This document shows positions 43,235-53,040 of a stretch of DNA of 64,000 bases, piece after piece. Every line of letters begins with the position of its first letter. Position 1 is the first letter of the stretch. The stretch spans positions 415,994-479,993 of the forward strand of contig NZ_VCBL01000001.1 in NCBI RefSeq assembly GCF_007896435.1, given 5' to 3'. The stretch is from Rummeliibacillus suwonensis (GTDB lineage: Bacteria; Bacillota; Bacilli; Bacillales_A; Planococcaceae). A program made the translations under genes and the position numbers. Below the pieces are notes generated by a model. That model made no database searches and was not told where the DNA came from. It saw only the letters and a list, made by a program, of their open reading frames with translations.

Positions 43235-43774
43235 ATGGAAAAAAGAAATCTAAGCAAGGAAATTTTATCATGGGTATGGCCTATTTTAATTGCAGTAGTT
43301 ATTGCAGTTTTATGTAGACAGTTCCTGTTTTCACCAGTAACAGTAAAAGGTGAATCAATGGAGCCAACATACGAAAATAATAATAAGATTATTATTAGTA
43401 AGACAAGCCACATTGACCGTTTTGATATAATCGTTTTTCAATCTCCTGTAGAAGATGATCATTATATAAAACGTGTTATTGGTTTACCAGGAGATACTGT
43501 TAAAGTGAAAAATGACAAGCTCTATATTAATGGTAAAGAATATAAAGAATCTTACTTAAAAAAAGGGATTCGAGAGTACCAAGAAATGGGCGATCATTTC
43601 ACGGAAGATTTCACACTGAAAGAAGTAACTGGTGAATCCAAGGTTCCGAAAGATTCTTATTTTGTATTAGGCGACAATCGTCAAAATAGTAGTGATAGCC
43701 GCGAATACGGTTTTATCAAAAAAACAGCGATTACAGGAGAAGTGAAATTTCAATTTTATCCAATTCAATTTTAA
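43235..43774 (+). CDS. Signal peptidase I
   Basis: 179 residues. One N-terminal membrane segment (about 12-30) anchors the catalytic domain outside. The Ser-Lys dyad is visible: Ser41 in KGESMEPT and Lys79 in HYIKRVIGLPGD. The box GDNRQNSSDSREYG completes the signature. It cleaves signal peptides from exported proteins, such as the secreted proteins in this window. The ATG follows GAGGGTGAT. The LMW phosphatase gene starts 28 bases after the stop, so the two may be one unit. Confidence 0.95.
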   Translation: MEKRNLSKEILSWVWPILIAVVIAVLCRQFLFSPVTVKGESMEPTYENNNKIIISKTSHIDRFDIIVFQSPVEDDHYIKRVIGLPGDTVKVKNDKLYINGKEYKESYLKKGIREYQEMGDHFTEDFTLKEVTGESKVPKDSYFVLGDNRQNSSDSREYGFIKKTAITGEVKFQFYPIQF

Positions 43775-43802
43775 TATTAGTAGATTTTAGAGGAGCTTTA
43801 TT

Positions 43803-44276
43803 ATGAAAATAGGTATATTATTTGTTTGCTTAGGAAATATTTGTCGCTCCCCGATGGCTGAGGCCATATTTCGAGGCCTTGTACAAGAACTGGAAATAGA
43901 AGATCGATTTGATATCGATTCGGCGGGTACAGGTGACTGGCATATAGGAGATGGGCCGCACCAAGGAACCGTTCAGAAGCTTGCTGAACATAATATTTCT
44001 ACTGAAGGTATGTATAGCCGACAGCTAAGATTAGAAGACTATGATCGCTTTGACTATATTGTATGTATGGATAATAGCAACATAGAAAATGCATTACCAA
44101 TGTTAGGACAGCCTGAGAGTTCAAAGGTATTTCGATTACTTGATCTACTAAAAGATCCTAAAGATGTACCAGATCCTTATTTTACAGGTGATTTTGAAGA
44201 AACATATCAGCTATGTGTAGAAGGTTGTAAAGCCTTGTTGCAAAAAATTAGAGAAGATGGAGGAAGTCACTCATAA
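43803..44276 (+). CDS. yfkJ: Low molecular weight protein tyrosine phosphatase (YfkJ type)
   Basis: 157 residues. The phosphate-binding loop is CLGNICRS (Cys9 nucleophile, Arg15), and the general acid is in DPYFTGDFEETY near 122. Cytoplasmic; B. subtilis YfkJ and YwlE dephosphorylate Tyr- or Arg-phosphoproteins. The identity of residue 13 (Ile here) separates Tyr from Arg specificity: YwlE-type Arg phosphatases have Thr, so Tyr is favoured (family knowledge). AGAGGAGC precedes the ATG. Confidence 0.93.
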   Translation: MKIGILFVCLGNICRSPMAEAIFRGLVQELEIEDRFDIDSAGTGDWHIGDGPHQGTVQKLAEHNISTEGMYSRQLRLEDYDRFDYIVCMDNSNIENALPMLGQPESSKVFRLLDLLKDPKDVPDPYFTGDFEETYQLCVEGCKALLQKIREDGGSHS

Positions 44277-44293
44277 GGGGGCTTCTTTTTTTA

Positions 44294-44499
44294 TACTGAA
44301 TAAACAGTCAGTAATCCCTCCTATTCAAGATTTGAGTAATAAAGATCGATGGAGGAACAACTGCCTGTAAAAACCCGATTGGTTCGGGCGGGCAAGATGT
44401 TGGTCACTCAGGTGTTGCCACAGGACGTGGCGCTTTTAACCTGAGTTCCTCTATTTCAGTGGGGATCAAGAAACCCCCACTGGGTGAAGTTTCACTTTA
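44294..44499 (+). mobile_element. P element, copy P4 (diverged scaffold, intact cassette)
   Basis: Follows TTTA (44290-44293), which is the end of the T tract of the phosphatase gene's weak terminator, and ends CACTTTA. The left hairpin is ACTG-AATAAA-CAGT, changed on both arms from CCCG/CGGG. The scaffold differs at many sites, yet the inserted cassette (44396-44450) is identical to those in P2 and P5. Confidence 0.8.
44396..44450 (+). repeat. 55-nt hairpin cassette, copy 2
   Basis: Identical to 31878-31932 and 48011-48065, while its host element is the most diverged of the three. Confidence 0.9.
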
Positions 44500-44620
44500 T
44501 CCAAATATACAAATTATGAGGATTATAGTGTATAATACAACAGTGAATTATTGTCCTATACTATGTGGGGCTGCCCACTCGTAAATTATATATATATTAT
44601 TTTGAAAGAGAGTGAATCCA

Positions 44621-45334
44621 ATGGGACGTAAATGGAATAATATTAAAGAGAAAAAGGCTGCAAAAGACCAAGGTACAGCACGTATCTATGCCAAATTTGG
44701 CCGTGAAATTTATGTAGCTGCTAAACAAGGTGAACCAGATCCAGAATCTAATGGCACATTAAAAGTTGTTTTAGAACGTGCAAAAACATATAGTGTACCA
44801 AAACATATTATTGACCGTGCAATCGAAAAAGCAAAAGGCGGCGGTGAAGAAAATTATGATGAATTACGTTATGAAGGTTTTGGCCCCAATGGATCTATGA
44901 TTATTGTCGATGCTTTAACCAATAACGTAAACCGTACAGCAGCAGATGTGCGTGCGACATTTGGTAAAAATGGCGGTAACATGGGTGTCAGTGGTTCGGT
45001 TGCCTATATGTTCGATGCGACTGCTGTCTTTGCTTTAGAAGGTAAATCTGCGGAAGAAATTTTAGAAACGTTGATCGAAGCGGATGTCGATGTTCGGGAT
45101 GTTTTCGAAGAAGGCGACTCAACGATTATTTATGCTGAACCAGCTCAATTCAATGCTGTACAAGAAGCATTAAAAGAACAAGGGATTACAGAATTCAATG
45201 TTGCAGAATTGACAATGCTTCCACAAACAGAAGTACAACTTGAAGGTGAAGACCTCGAAAAATTCGAACGCTTAATCGACCTTCTAGAAGATTTGGAAGA
45301 TGTTCAACAAGTATACCATAATGTAGAAATGTAA
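44621..45334 (+). CDS. yeeI: YebC/PmpR family regulator, YeeI type
   Basis: About 237 residues, beginning [16 protein letters not shown] as in B. subtilis YeeI. Conserved blocks: [59 protein letters not shown] and the closing [12 protein letters not shown]. YebC-family proteins act as regulators, and recent work ties some to relief of ribosome stalling at prolines. The GTG at 44612 is in frame but ATG 44621 is correctly spaced from GAAAGAGAG. A TGTATAAT -10 lies about 80 bp upstream. Confidence 0.94.
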   Translation: MGRKWNNIKEKKAAKDQGTARIYAKFGREIYVAAKQGEPDPESNGTLKVVLERAKTYSVPKHIIDRAIEKAKGGGEENYDELRYEGFGPNGSMIIVDALTNNVNRTAADVRATFGKNGGNMGVSGSVAYMFDATAVFALEGKSAEEILETLIEADVDVRDVFEEGDSTIIYAEPAQFNAVQEALKEQGITEFNVAELTMLPQTEVQLEGEDLEKFERLIDLLEDLEDVQQVYHNVEM

Positions 45335-45596
45335 AGAAAAATGATCTACTTAACAAAATCTTAAAATAATATAAAATGACAAGCATGTTAGTTGGAAAAA
45401 TGATGGTAAATTCGGAGCAATTCTAAAAAGTCTTGGAGAGAGCGAATAAACCCGCGAAAAAAGTGAAAACTTGAGCCCCGCAGCTTAGCTAAGGGGGCTC
45501 AAGTTCAAGTCGTGGTGTCCACATAGTCGTGCAAGCCATGGAAATGAGCGAACAACGGGTAAAAGCAGATAACTAACACGCCTGATAAAATGATTA
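45335..45596. other. Non-coding stretch with array and R2 scraps
   Basis: One AGAGCGAATAAACCCGCG unit of the 21-bp array (45437) with degraded neighbours. A perfect 11-bp hairpin at 45466-45498 (ACTTGAGCCCC with GGGGCTCAAGT, loop CGCAGCTTAGCTAAG-like) resembles the core of repeat R2 (CCCCGCAGCGTAGCGAGG). Confidence 0.55.
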
Positions 45597-45633
45597 AAAA
45601 TCTAGTGGTATAGATTCCACTGGATTTTTTTTT
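45597..45633 (+). terminator. Terminator-like hairpin
   Basis: AAATCTAGTGG pairs with CCACTGGATTT, followed by a run of T residues. It lies 260 bp past yeeI, so it may end a read-through transcript. Confidence 0.65.
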
Positions 45634-45717
45634 GAATAGCTGTTGTATTATTGACTTTTCACGAAATTGTAAAGTGTTGGACACTATTTATGTGATTTTT
45701 GTTGTGCAAAGATATTC

Positions 45718-45741
45718 TGTATAGTAACATAATACTATACA
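45718..45741. promoter_or_regulatory. Inverted repeat, candidate operator before the chemoreceptor gene
   Basis: TGTATAGT and ACTATACA form a perfect 8-bp inverted repeat around 8 bp. The left arm overlaps a -10-like TATAGT. A repressor could bind here; the regulator is unknown. Confidence 0.4.
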
Positions 45742-45809
45742 AGAATGATAAAAAAGAACTAATATTATTTTTGATAGTGACTATTTACATAAGCTGGGGG
45801 AGATTTTGA

Positions 45810-47510
45810 GTGAAAATATTTTTTAATTTTAAATCTTTAAAAACAAAGATATTGTTTGGATTTGCTGTAGTACTTCTATTAAACATTTGTCTAGCACTTT
45901 ATAATATTTTTGCTATGAACAGTGTAAATTCGAGCATGAACAAATTGGCGAAAAAAGATATACCACTATTAGTGGGCGATGAAAAAATGTCATTTAATAT
46001 TGCTGAACGCATTGCATTAGCGCGAGGCTATCTTTTAACGGGAGAACAAAGTTATAAAGATGACTTCACGGATTATACAAAAGAAAGTCAAGTTATTGCA
46101 GATGACCTATTAGCAAAAACGGATTCTGAAAAAGCAAAAGAATTAGTAGAAAAAAGTAAACAATGGGAGGAGATTATTGTCAATGATGTCTTTCCTGCTT
46201 ATGATGCAGGGGAGCACGAAAAAGCTACAACATTATTAAATGGTGAAGCTCAAACCCTTGCTCGTGATTTGATGAAAGAATATGAAAAAGTCGCAAATCA
46301 ACGTGAAACACAAGCATTAGATAATAGTACAGCTGTCATGGAAACAGGTAAAAAATTATTACATGTAATACTAGTAGTTTCCTTAATCGTGTTGGCTGTT
46401 TGTGCTTTTATCTCATTGTTTACGGCCAATACGATTATTAAACCGATTAACCGAGTGATGAAACAATTAGCTGAAATTGCTAATGGTAATTTAACAGTGG
46501 AACCTCTAACGACGAAATTAAAAGATGAAACATCAAGATTAATGAAATCATCAAATGATGTACTAGATAAGTTAAGTTTTCTAATGAAAAAAGTTCATTC
46601 CAATGCAGAGACACTAAGCGCACATAGTGAGGAATTGGATCAATCTGCCAATGAAGTAACGGAGGGTTCTGACCAAATTGCAACGACCATGATTGAATTA
46701 GCAAAAAGCGCTGAGTCACAAGCAAGTAATTCTGTGACGATATCCAATCAGATGGAACAATTTACTAGCCAAATTGAAGAAGTCAACCATAGTGGGCAGG
46801 AAATAAAAGAGAATTCCATGAAAGCATTAGTAGTGACCCAAAAGGGACGTGAACTTATGGATTCCTCTATTGATCAGATGACAACTATTGATACAATCGT
46901 AAAAAGTTCTGTAGATAATGTCCACCATTTATATGATCAATCAAAAGAAATTTCTAATCTTGTTTTGGTTATCAAAGAAATCTCAGATCAAACGAATCTA
47001 TTAGCATTAAATGCGGCTATCGAGGCAGCACGTGCAGGTGAACATGGTAAAGGTTTTGCGGTTGTTGCAGATGAAGTACGTAAATTAGCAGAACAGGTGT
47101 CCAATTCTGTTTCAGATATTACAGGCATTGTAAGTAGTATTCAACAAGAAACGGGATCTGTCGTAGAATCATTGGTAAAGGGTTATGAAGAGGTAGAAAA
47201 AGGTACTGTTAAGATTAAAAAAACGGGTGAAACATTTAAAGTTATTAATGACTCTTTCGCCCAAGTAAATGCGAATATCGAAAATATTTCTAGTAGTCTT
47301 AATAGAGTTTTAGTTGATAGCGAGCAAATGACGAAGTTGATTGAAGAATCAGCTGCATTATCAGAGGAATCAGCGGCAGGTATTCAAGAAATCTCAGCAT
47401 CTGTTGATCAATCAAATAATTCAATGCATGAAGTATCGAAGAGCGCAGATGAGCTTGCACAAACGGCAGAAGATCTTATGGGGATTGTAAATAGCTACCA
47501 ATTGAAGTGA
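45810..47510 (+). CDS. Methyl-accepting chemotaxis protein with four-helix sensor
   Basis: 566 residues. First membrane segment about 13-35; outside sensor about 36-185, helical, with the 4HB_MCP-like stretch [20 protein letters not shown]; second membrane segment about 186-208; HAMP to about 260; then the methyl-accepting coiled coil with the tip [20 protein letters not shown] plus [19 protein letters not shown]. It senses an unknown ligand and signals through CheW/CheA. The GTG start follows GGGGGAG. It is a single gene. Confidence 0.94.
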   Translation: MKIFFNFKSLKTKILFGFAVVLLLNICLALYNIFAMNSVNSSMNKLAKKDIPLLVGDEKMSFNIAERIALARGYLLTGEQSYKDDFTDYTKESQVIADDLLAKTDSEKAKELVEKSKQWEEIIVNDVFPAYDAGEHEKATTLLNGEAQTLARDLMKEYEKVANQRETQALDNSTAVMETGKKLLHVILVVSLIVLAVCAFISLFTANTIIKPINRVMKQLAEIANGNLTVEPLTTKLKDETSRLMKSSNDVLDKLSFLMKKVHSNAETLSAHSEELDQSANEVTEGSDQIATTMIELAKSAESQASNSVTISNQMEQFTSQIEEVNHSGQEIKENSMKALVVTQKGRELMDSSIDQMTTIDTIVKSSVDNVHHLYDQSKEISNLVLVIKEISDQTNLLALNAAIEAARAGEHGKGFAVVADEVRKLAEQVSNSVSDITGIVSSIQQETGSVVESLVKGYEEVEKGTVKIKKTGETFKVINDSFAQVNANIENISSSLNRVLVDSEQMTKLIEESAALSEESAAGIQEISASVDQSNNSMHEVSKSADELAQTAEDLMGIVNSYQLK

Positions 47511-47524
47511 CTAAGTAACGAAAA

Positions 47525-47560
47525 TACCGCTGAGCAATAGCCGTGCTTCAGCGGTCTTTT
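47525..47560 (+). terminator. Terminator of the chemoreceptor gene
   Basis: ACCGCTGA pairs with TTCAGCGGT, followed by CTTTTC. Confidence 0.75.
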
Positions 47561-47657
47561 CAATACATAATATTTCATGTGTGTTGATTTTACAAAAATT
47601 AGGAATTGCTTGGTGCGATTTTTGAAAAACCCTGTATTTTCAGGACCATTTATAAAG

Positions 47658-47776
47658 ATTGGAGCGGAGGCTTGCTCGACTCCCGCGGGAAAAGCGAATA
47701 GATGAGACCCCGCAGCGTAGCGAGGAGGCTCAGCATTCGCCCGCAGGAAAGCGAGCAAGCTGGAGCGGAAATCAAC
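47658..47776 (+). repeat. R2 dispersed repeat, copy b
   Basis: GGAGCGGAGGCTTGCTCGACTCC ... GAAAGCGAGCAAGCTGGAGCGGAAATC. The GCTTGCTCG/CGAGCAAGC arms pair, and the core ACCCCGCAGCGTAGCGAGG is typical of Bacillales GC-rich intergenic repeats. Unlike copy a (2070), it carries no cassette. Confidence 0.8.
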
Positions 47777-47906
47777 GAATCTCCCTATTTTTATGGATTA
47801 AATTGGATAATCAACACGTCTGATAATATTTTTAATTCTGCATTAGAAGGGTCTATGCATCAAAATTTTAGAAATAATAGGGAGATGAGCCGGCTTACAC
47901 AATTTA

Positions 47907-48114
47907 TCCCGCTTTAACGGGGTAAGACCCCATCTCAAGATATAGAGAGAAACGAGAAAGATAGATGGGGGATCAACTGCCCGTAAAAGCCCGTTTGTTC
48001 GGGCCAACAAGATGTTGGTCACTCAGGTGTTGCCACAGGACGTGGCGCTTTTAACCTGAGTTCCTCTAGTTCAGTGTGGGTTGAAGAAGACCCCCACTAA
48101 TGGAGTTTCACTAT
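47907..48114 (+). mobile_element. P element, copy P5 (with hairpin cassette)
   Basis: Follows TTTA (47903-47906), starts TCCCGCTTTAACGGGG and ends AGTTTCACTATC, where the usual TTTA end is altered. Inner stem CCCCATCT/AGATGGGG; right hairpin CAGTGTGGG with CCCCCACTAA, partly mismatched. Cassette at 48011-48065. Confidence 0.8.
48011..48065 (+). repeat. 55-nt hairpin cassette, copy 3
   Basis: Identical to 31878-31932 and 44396-44450; the preceding hairpin GCCAAC-AAGAT-GTTGGT is intact here. Confidence 0.9.
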
Positions 48115-48213
48115 CTTATAAGGTAACAGAAAAATATGCTTCTATTTAAAAAGTGTAGATTTTGTTATTATTGAAGTAACATAAATAATAGTCTGTAAGT
48201 AGGTGATACTGAG

Positions 48214-48789
48214 GTGAGAAAAAAGACAATGTTCATCTTACTAATTATTAGCATACCAGTGATATTCTTTTGGGGCATGACGAGCAAATGGTTAAAAGAT
48301 GGTGAACAACCCAGAGCAAATGGAAAATATAAATATGTTATAGTATTAGGTGCAAAAGTAAAAAGAGGGGCAATACCATCAAAGGCATTGGCATTTCGTT
48401 TAGACGCGGCCTTAACTTATGCTAGGCAGTACCCAAATGTGAATCTTATTGTTTCAGGCGGTCAAGGCGCTGATGAAGATGCAACAGAAGCTTCCGTTAT
48501 GAAAAAGTATTTGATAGATCGAGGCTTTCCAGAATCGAAAATCGTCATTGAGGATCAGTCAACGTCTACTTACGAAAATCTATTAAACGCTAAAAGAATA
48601 GTTGGAAACGATTTAGAAGGATTAACCATTGTATCAAGCGATTATCATCTGGCACGTGCTAAAATGCTTGCAGAAGGACTTCATATAAAATGTGATGTCG
48701 TTCCAGCTAAAACTCCCAAAAGTATAGAAAGAAAAGTTAGATTTCGAGAGCGCTTTGCCCTTTTGAAATCAGCTATTACAGGAAAATAA
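48214..48789 (+). CDS. YdcF family (DUF218) membrane-anchored protein
   Basis: 191 residues. One N-terminal membrane segment (about 5-23), then the DUF218 domain outside: YVIVLGAKVKRGAIPSKALA, NLIVSGGQGADEDATEASVM, IVIEDQSTSTYENLLNAK and TIVSSDYHLARAKMLAE. Family members such as SanA, YdcF and ElyC affect envelope integrity or bind SAM. The GTG start follows AGTAGGTGATACTGAG. Single gene before the insertion-sequence region. Confidence 0.88.
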   Translation: MRKKTMFILLIISIPVIFFWGMTSKWLKDGEQPRANGKYKYVIVLGAKVKRGAIPSKALAFRLDAALTYARQYPNVNLIVSGGQGADEDATEASVMKKYLIDRGFPESKIVIEDQSTSTYENLLNAKRIVGNDLEGLTIVSSDYHLARAKMLAEGLHIKCDVVPAKTPKSIERKVRFRERFALLKSAITGK

Positions 48790-48883
48790 CCAAAAAGTAT
48801 TTACAGATATCCAAAAAGTACAACTCGACCTGATCTGAACCCCTTAAGTTGGGCAAATAAAGTCTAATTTAGGGATTATTATA

Positions 48884-48940
48884 TTGGTTAAATATTCAAG
48901 TGAGTTAAGAAAGCGAGTCATTCAAGAGTATTTAGTGTAA
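48884..48940 (+). pseudogene. IS3-family OrfA N-terminal scrap
   Basis: TTG-started frame MVKYSSELRKRVIQEYLV then stop. This is the usual opening of IS3/IS150-type OrfA helix-turn-helix proteins. Nothing else of that gene remains here. Confidence 0.5.
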
Positions 48941-49068
48941 GTCCGAAATTTAAAAAAATAAGCGCACCCTCATGGTACGCACTAAAGTGGTACCTACATG
49001 TCAAGGACAAATTAAGAAAAGAGATTAAGTCACTAGCGTCGCATTAAAATAACTCAACGCCCTGATTA

Positions 49069-50414
49069 AAACTGAATTTTCTGTAATATATTCCATGAAT
49101 AAAAAAATCCTTTATAATGGTTGGGTGGTAGTAAACCATCCAAATCCAAAATAAAGGATAATCACATGGATAAGTTTACACGAAAAACATCATTTGAACA
49201 ATGGCTCTCACCCATTTCCTCCACAAAACTTGAAGAATTGGTGAGAACCTATCGATTAAATTACTATACAAAGAAGCTACATATCGATTCTTTCTTGAAA
49301 TTATTGGTATTCGCGCAACTCCATGAAACGGAAAGTCTACGTGCTGTCAGTGATGCGTTATTTTCGAACGATCTACAAAAAGCGACAGATTTAGAATCGA
49401 TTAGCTTTTCGCAGTTAGGACGCCGATTAAACCAAGTACCAACAGATGTTTTCCAACAAGTATTTCTAGACTTAGTTGCGCAAATTCATCAGAAAACCAA
49501 CTTGGAACAGCGCAGAAAAACAACGACACCGCTCAAAATCATTGACTCGAGTACGTTGCCGCTGAACTTGAACCATCATAAATGGGCTGAGTTCCGGAAA
49601 ACAAAATCAGGCATCAAGCTTCATTTACGTCTCGTTTTCTTAGAAAAAGGCTGTTCCTATCCAGATAAAGCGGTGCTCACAAATGCAAAAGAACATGATC
49701 GAGGCCAGCTTGAAGTACTGGTCGATGACAAAGAGTGCATGTACGTGTTTGAACGTGGTTATCTGGATTATGAACGATTCGATCGTATGACAGATGAAGG
49801 TTATTACTTTGTCTCACGCTTACGAAAAAACGCTGTCACACGTGTGCTAGAAACACTTAAGCTACCTGAAGATTCAACGGTATTGTCCGATGAAATGATT
49901 CTAATGGGAACCACACAAAATCGTGCGGAGAATGCCTTTCGGCTCATCAAAGTATTGGATTCGAAAGGCAACAAGTTACATTTAATCACCAATCGATTTG
50001 ACTTAAGGGCAGACGAACTGGCTGAATGGTACAAATCACGTTGGGCTATCGAATTGTTTTTTAAATGGATGAAACAACATCTGAATATCAAAAAGTTTTA
50101 CAGTCACAGCGAACAAGGGGTTCATCATCAAGTGTACATCGCAATGATCGTCTACTGTTTAAACGTACTAGCTCAGCTCAACACGAATAGTTCACGAACC
50201 TACTTACAAATCAGTCGTTGGCTAAAGGCAGCCCCTTGGAAACTAGCATGTACTTGGATTCGAAAAATCAAAGGAAGTGCCATCCCATAAGGCTTCCTTA
50301 TTCCTGTCGCTCTCGTCAAAGGTTATAGTAAAAAAATGGATGTTTACTACTTTTATTTGAGTATCTTCGTTTTTCTTCTAGAACGAGAAATTAAGAAAAC
50401 AGAAAATTCAGTTA
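49069..50414 (+). mobile_element. IS4-family insertion sequence (IS4Bsu1-like)
   Basis: Perfect 14-bp inverted ends ACTGAATTTTCTGT (49071-49084) and ACAGAAAATTCAGT (50399-50412), extended by two bases, enclose one transposase gene; total about 1.35 kb. No clear target duplication is seen beside the ends, so flanks may have recombined after insertion. Left and right flanks are both IS3-type scraps, in opposite orientations. Confidence 0.85.
49166..50290 (+). CDS. IS4-family transposase, full length, with a catalytic-site substitution
   Basis: 374 residues from the ATG at 49166 (MDKFTRKTSFEQW), which follows AAAGGATAATCAC. The first catalytic Asp is in IDSSTLPL. The IS4 Y-R-E-K signature is in WYKSRWAIELFFKWMKQHL. 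The second catalytic Asp normally lies in V-F-D-R-G-Y-x-D-Y; here the text is VFERGYLDY, so that Asp appears to be Glu. The protein is complete but may be inactive or weak. The helical insertion typical of the family is also seen. Confidence 0.88.
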   Translation: MDKFTRKTSFEQWLSPISSTKLEELVRTYRLNYYTKKLHIDSFLKLLVFAQLHETESLRAVSDALFSNDLQKATDLESISFSQLGRRLNQVPTDVFQQVFLDLVAQIHQKTNLEQRRKTTTPLKIIDSSTLPLNLNHHKWAEFRKTKSGIKLHLRLVFLEKGCSYPDKAVLTNAKEHDRGQLEVLVDDKECMYVFERGYLDYERFDRMTDEGYYFVSRLRKNAVTRVLETLKLPEDSTVLSDEMILMGTTQNRAENAFRLIKVLDSKGNKLHLITNRFDLRADELAEWYKSRWAIELFFKWMKQHLNIKKFYSHSEQGVHHQVYIAMIVYCLNVLAQLNTNSSRTYLQISRWLKAAPWKLACTWIRKIKGSAIP

Positions 50415-50439
50415 AAATTTATGCATAGCTAGTGAGATT

Positions 50440-51110
50440 AAGTAACAAAGAGATGGTTTCTGTATTGTACAGGTGCCATCTTTTTTAGATTCCATTGGTA
50501 ACGATAATTGTTGTAATAGACGATGTAATGATGAATTTTCGCTTAGAGTTCATCGAGTGTTTTTACTGAATCAAAGTTTACCTCATCTTTAAAATGACCG
50601 AAAAAGGATTCCTGTGGTGCATTGTCCCAACAGTTTCCATGGCGTGGCATGAATTGATCTACCTAATTGCGGACTAAATTTTCAATCGTTTTCTAATGTG
50701 ATTCGATAGGAGAAATGGTAAGCCAAAACTTTGTTGGTAGAGGCATCTTTTATGGACGACAAATAAACCATATTATTTCCGTTATATAGAAAACAAGTAT
50801 CTGTTAAAAGCACTTTCCAAAGGATACCTTGTTTAAATTCACGCTTTAATTGATTGGGGACAACACGAAGTTCCTTCTTTGCTTTTGCCATTTGTTTATT
50901 CGGATTTGGTCTGCGGTGAGAATAGACAATTCCATACTTCCGCATAACTCGCTGGATTTTTTTGCGGCTCATGATATATTGGAAGTTCTGTTCGAGTGTA
51001 ATTTTAATGGAACGAGAGTCCCTTTTATAACCACGTCGATCGAAAGCTTTTAGGCGAGTTTATTCAACAGGAATCTGATTTTGAACTAATGCTGATCTAA
51101 CTTCATGGAA
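50440..51110 (-). pseudogene. IS3-family (IS150-like) OrfB remnant
   Basis: Reading from about 51060 down: KAFDRRGYKRDSRSIKITLE, YIMSRKKIQRVMRKYGIVYS and VVPNQLKREFKQGILWKVLL, then TDTCFLY, YLSSIKDASTNKVLAYH. After a gap and frame change: MPRHGNCWDNAPQESFFGHF and YYNNYRYQWNLKKMAPVQYR. The part holding the second catalytic Asp is missing. Several stops and frame changes make it inactive. Confidence 0.8.
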
Positions 51111-51240
51111 AGCTTTTCAATAAGTGTAGCGAGACCATAAATCCCTTTTGCATGTTGTTCTTCCTACAGATGATGTAGATATTTTTTCACACGTATAAAA
51201 CCTGCTTCATCACTTGTTCAACTCCCTCATGATTACTTGG

Positions 51241-51834
51241 ATAATAGGATCTTATGAACCATTTAAGAAGGAAATTTCTGCCCCATGGATGTTAATAGTA
51301 CAGCTTGGTTGTGCGAAAACTTATGAATAATGTGATTGTTCAGGGATTGAATCAAATGTTACAAAGACGACGATGGTCAATTTGCTTGCTGACATACAAG
51401 GCGCCTCCTTCGATTGATCATACTTGGAGTACTGGAGATTTATATGCGTTGTTTGAATACAGACTTTACCATCAACTTTCTAAAATGGGCATATTTTTAC
51501 GCAAATTTACACGACTAAAGCCGTTATTTAAAGCTGAAATCTCTTATGCTTATGTGCACTCAAATGTGAACTAAACTCATTCTTCAATATTAAAAATATC
51601 GTTTCTATCTTCATTGAATTGGTTAGTAATAAATTTCTGATGATTTTCTTCACCTCCCCCATTGTATAGACAGAAGGACAAGAGCCAAAGCCGATGTAGT
51701 TAGATTACTCATTTGTAAATTTAAAATAATATAAATATTTAGAATATTTTTAATTAAATATATTGAATATAAATGAACCATATATTATACTAGTATTTGT
51801 AATTATTAATAAAAAATATTCTAGGAGGGAAAAT
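51241..51834. other. Stretch without a recognisable gene
   Basis: An 89-codon frame (51305-51574; contains DHTWSTGDLYALFEYRLYHQ) has no ribosome site and no family I recognise; it may be transposase debris. The remainder is AT-rich upstream sequence of the secreted-protein gene. Confidence 0.35.
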
Positions 51835-52221
51835 ATGAGAAAAAAATTCACGATTATTTTTTTAGCTTTTCTTTTAAGTTTTACCATCTTTGACTTAGTT
51901 ACTTCTAAATCTACTGCTACTGCAAAAGGAAGCTCTGTTACCTGGTTAAACCGTGGTGATAAAACTAATACTACATCTAGGATTACTGTAAAATCTGGTG
52001 AAAAATTAAGTTATTATATAAATGTATGGGATACTAATATACAATTTGCCATTTTTAAAAACGGAGATATGTATGTTACCGGTAAAGTAGGGCCTGGGGT
52101 TTATGATAAAGTTGTTTCAGGAGCTGGTCCAGGAGAATATTCTTTAAGATTATATTGTGGTTCCCGTGATAATCAAAAAACAGGTTGTTATGTTCCAAGT
52201 GCTGCTATAAGTTCTAAATAA
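51835..52221 (+). CDS. Small secreted protein, unknown function
   Basis: 128 residues from the ATG at 51835, which follows CTAGGAGGGAAAAT; an upstream in-frame ATG (51763) lacks a site. A signal peptide (residues 1-about 31, MRKKFTIIFLAFLLSFTIFD...) ends near ATAKG. The mature part is about 97 residues, beta-rich (SSVTWLNRGDKTNTTSRITV, YYINVWDTNIQFAIFKNGD, GEYSLRLYCGS) with two Cys that could form a disulphide (Cys115 and Cys124 approximately). No family recognised. It is the only intact cargo-like gene among the insertion-sequence debris. Confidence 0.75.
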   Translation: MRKKFTIIFLAFLLSFTIFDLVTSKSTATAKGSSVTWLNRGDKTNTTSRITVKSGEKLSYYINVWDTNIQFAIFKNGDMYVTGKVGPGVYDKVVSGAGPGEYSLRLYCGSRDNQKTGCYVPSAAISSK

Positions 52222-52242
52222 TAATTGAATACTTTTTTATTT

Positions 52243-52283
52243 TGTAGACAAGGGCTTATATTGAACCTTGTCTACAGTTTTAT
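52243..52283 (+). terminator. Terminator of the secreted-protein gene
   Basis: TGTAGACAAGG pairs perfectly with CCTTGTCTACA, followed by GTTTTATT. Confidence 0.88.
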
Positions 52284-53040
52284 TGGTTACTTTTCAAAAT
52301 ATTAAGATAATTAAATCAATTTAATAATTGCTCTTTTTAAAAATACAAAAACCTGCAGAGTTTTGATGTTTGTAAAAAAACAAAAATTATGCGTTTTGTT
52401 GTTGATTTAACTGTAATTGGATCCGATCGGCTACCAGTTTGGATGCATCATAGATGAGTACGAAAAAATTAAAATGGACTTTTGCTCTTTTTCCGTTCGA
52501 TATCAAATATTGTCTAATTGAAAATAAACCTTTAGATGCTTGTTGTTGTAGATATGATTTGGTTCTTGAATGAGGGCAAGCATAGAATTTTTTAGTATCC
52601 ATTCTCAATCCTTAAGAGTTTTATTTCTCCTTTGAATTTTGAATCATCTGTTTTGATCGTCTTCTTTGTTTATACAGAACCTCTATACTATCTTCATCAA
52701 CTTCTTTTATCTTCATTCTAATACTTTTATTTCAAATATTCCATTATATATAAACTTTAGACTTTTTACCCTGGAATAGTTCAAACCAAACCTTTAATAT
52801 CGATAAATTCAACACAAAATTGTTTGATGAGCTGGAACTTCATATTTCTTACATAAAGTAATTGTTAAGTTAAACTTTTATTTGCTAAATAGTAAGTCCG
52901 TATTTAACAACACAATAAATCTCCAGCGTTTCCCAGTAAGATAAATCTATCCATCAAAATGAGGTGCTTTCTAATATCCATCAACCAACTGACCATCGTC
53001 CCTGTGCAGTGATTACTCGATTCCATGCATGGTACAGAAA
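52284..53040. other. Decayed stretch, no named gene
   Basis: A minus-strand frame at 52387-52608 (SNGKRAKVHFNFFVLIYDAS in its middle) might be transposase debris, but I could not assign it. The rest has only short frames. Confidence 0.35.

Noticed and set aside
47495-47917. Open frames over the R2 repeat on both strands
   Set aside because: They arise from the GC-rich repeat sequence; no ribosome sites or conserved protein pattern.
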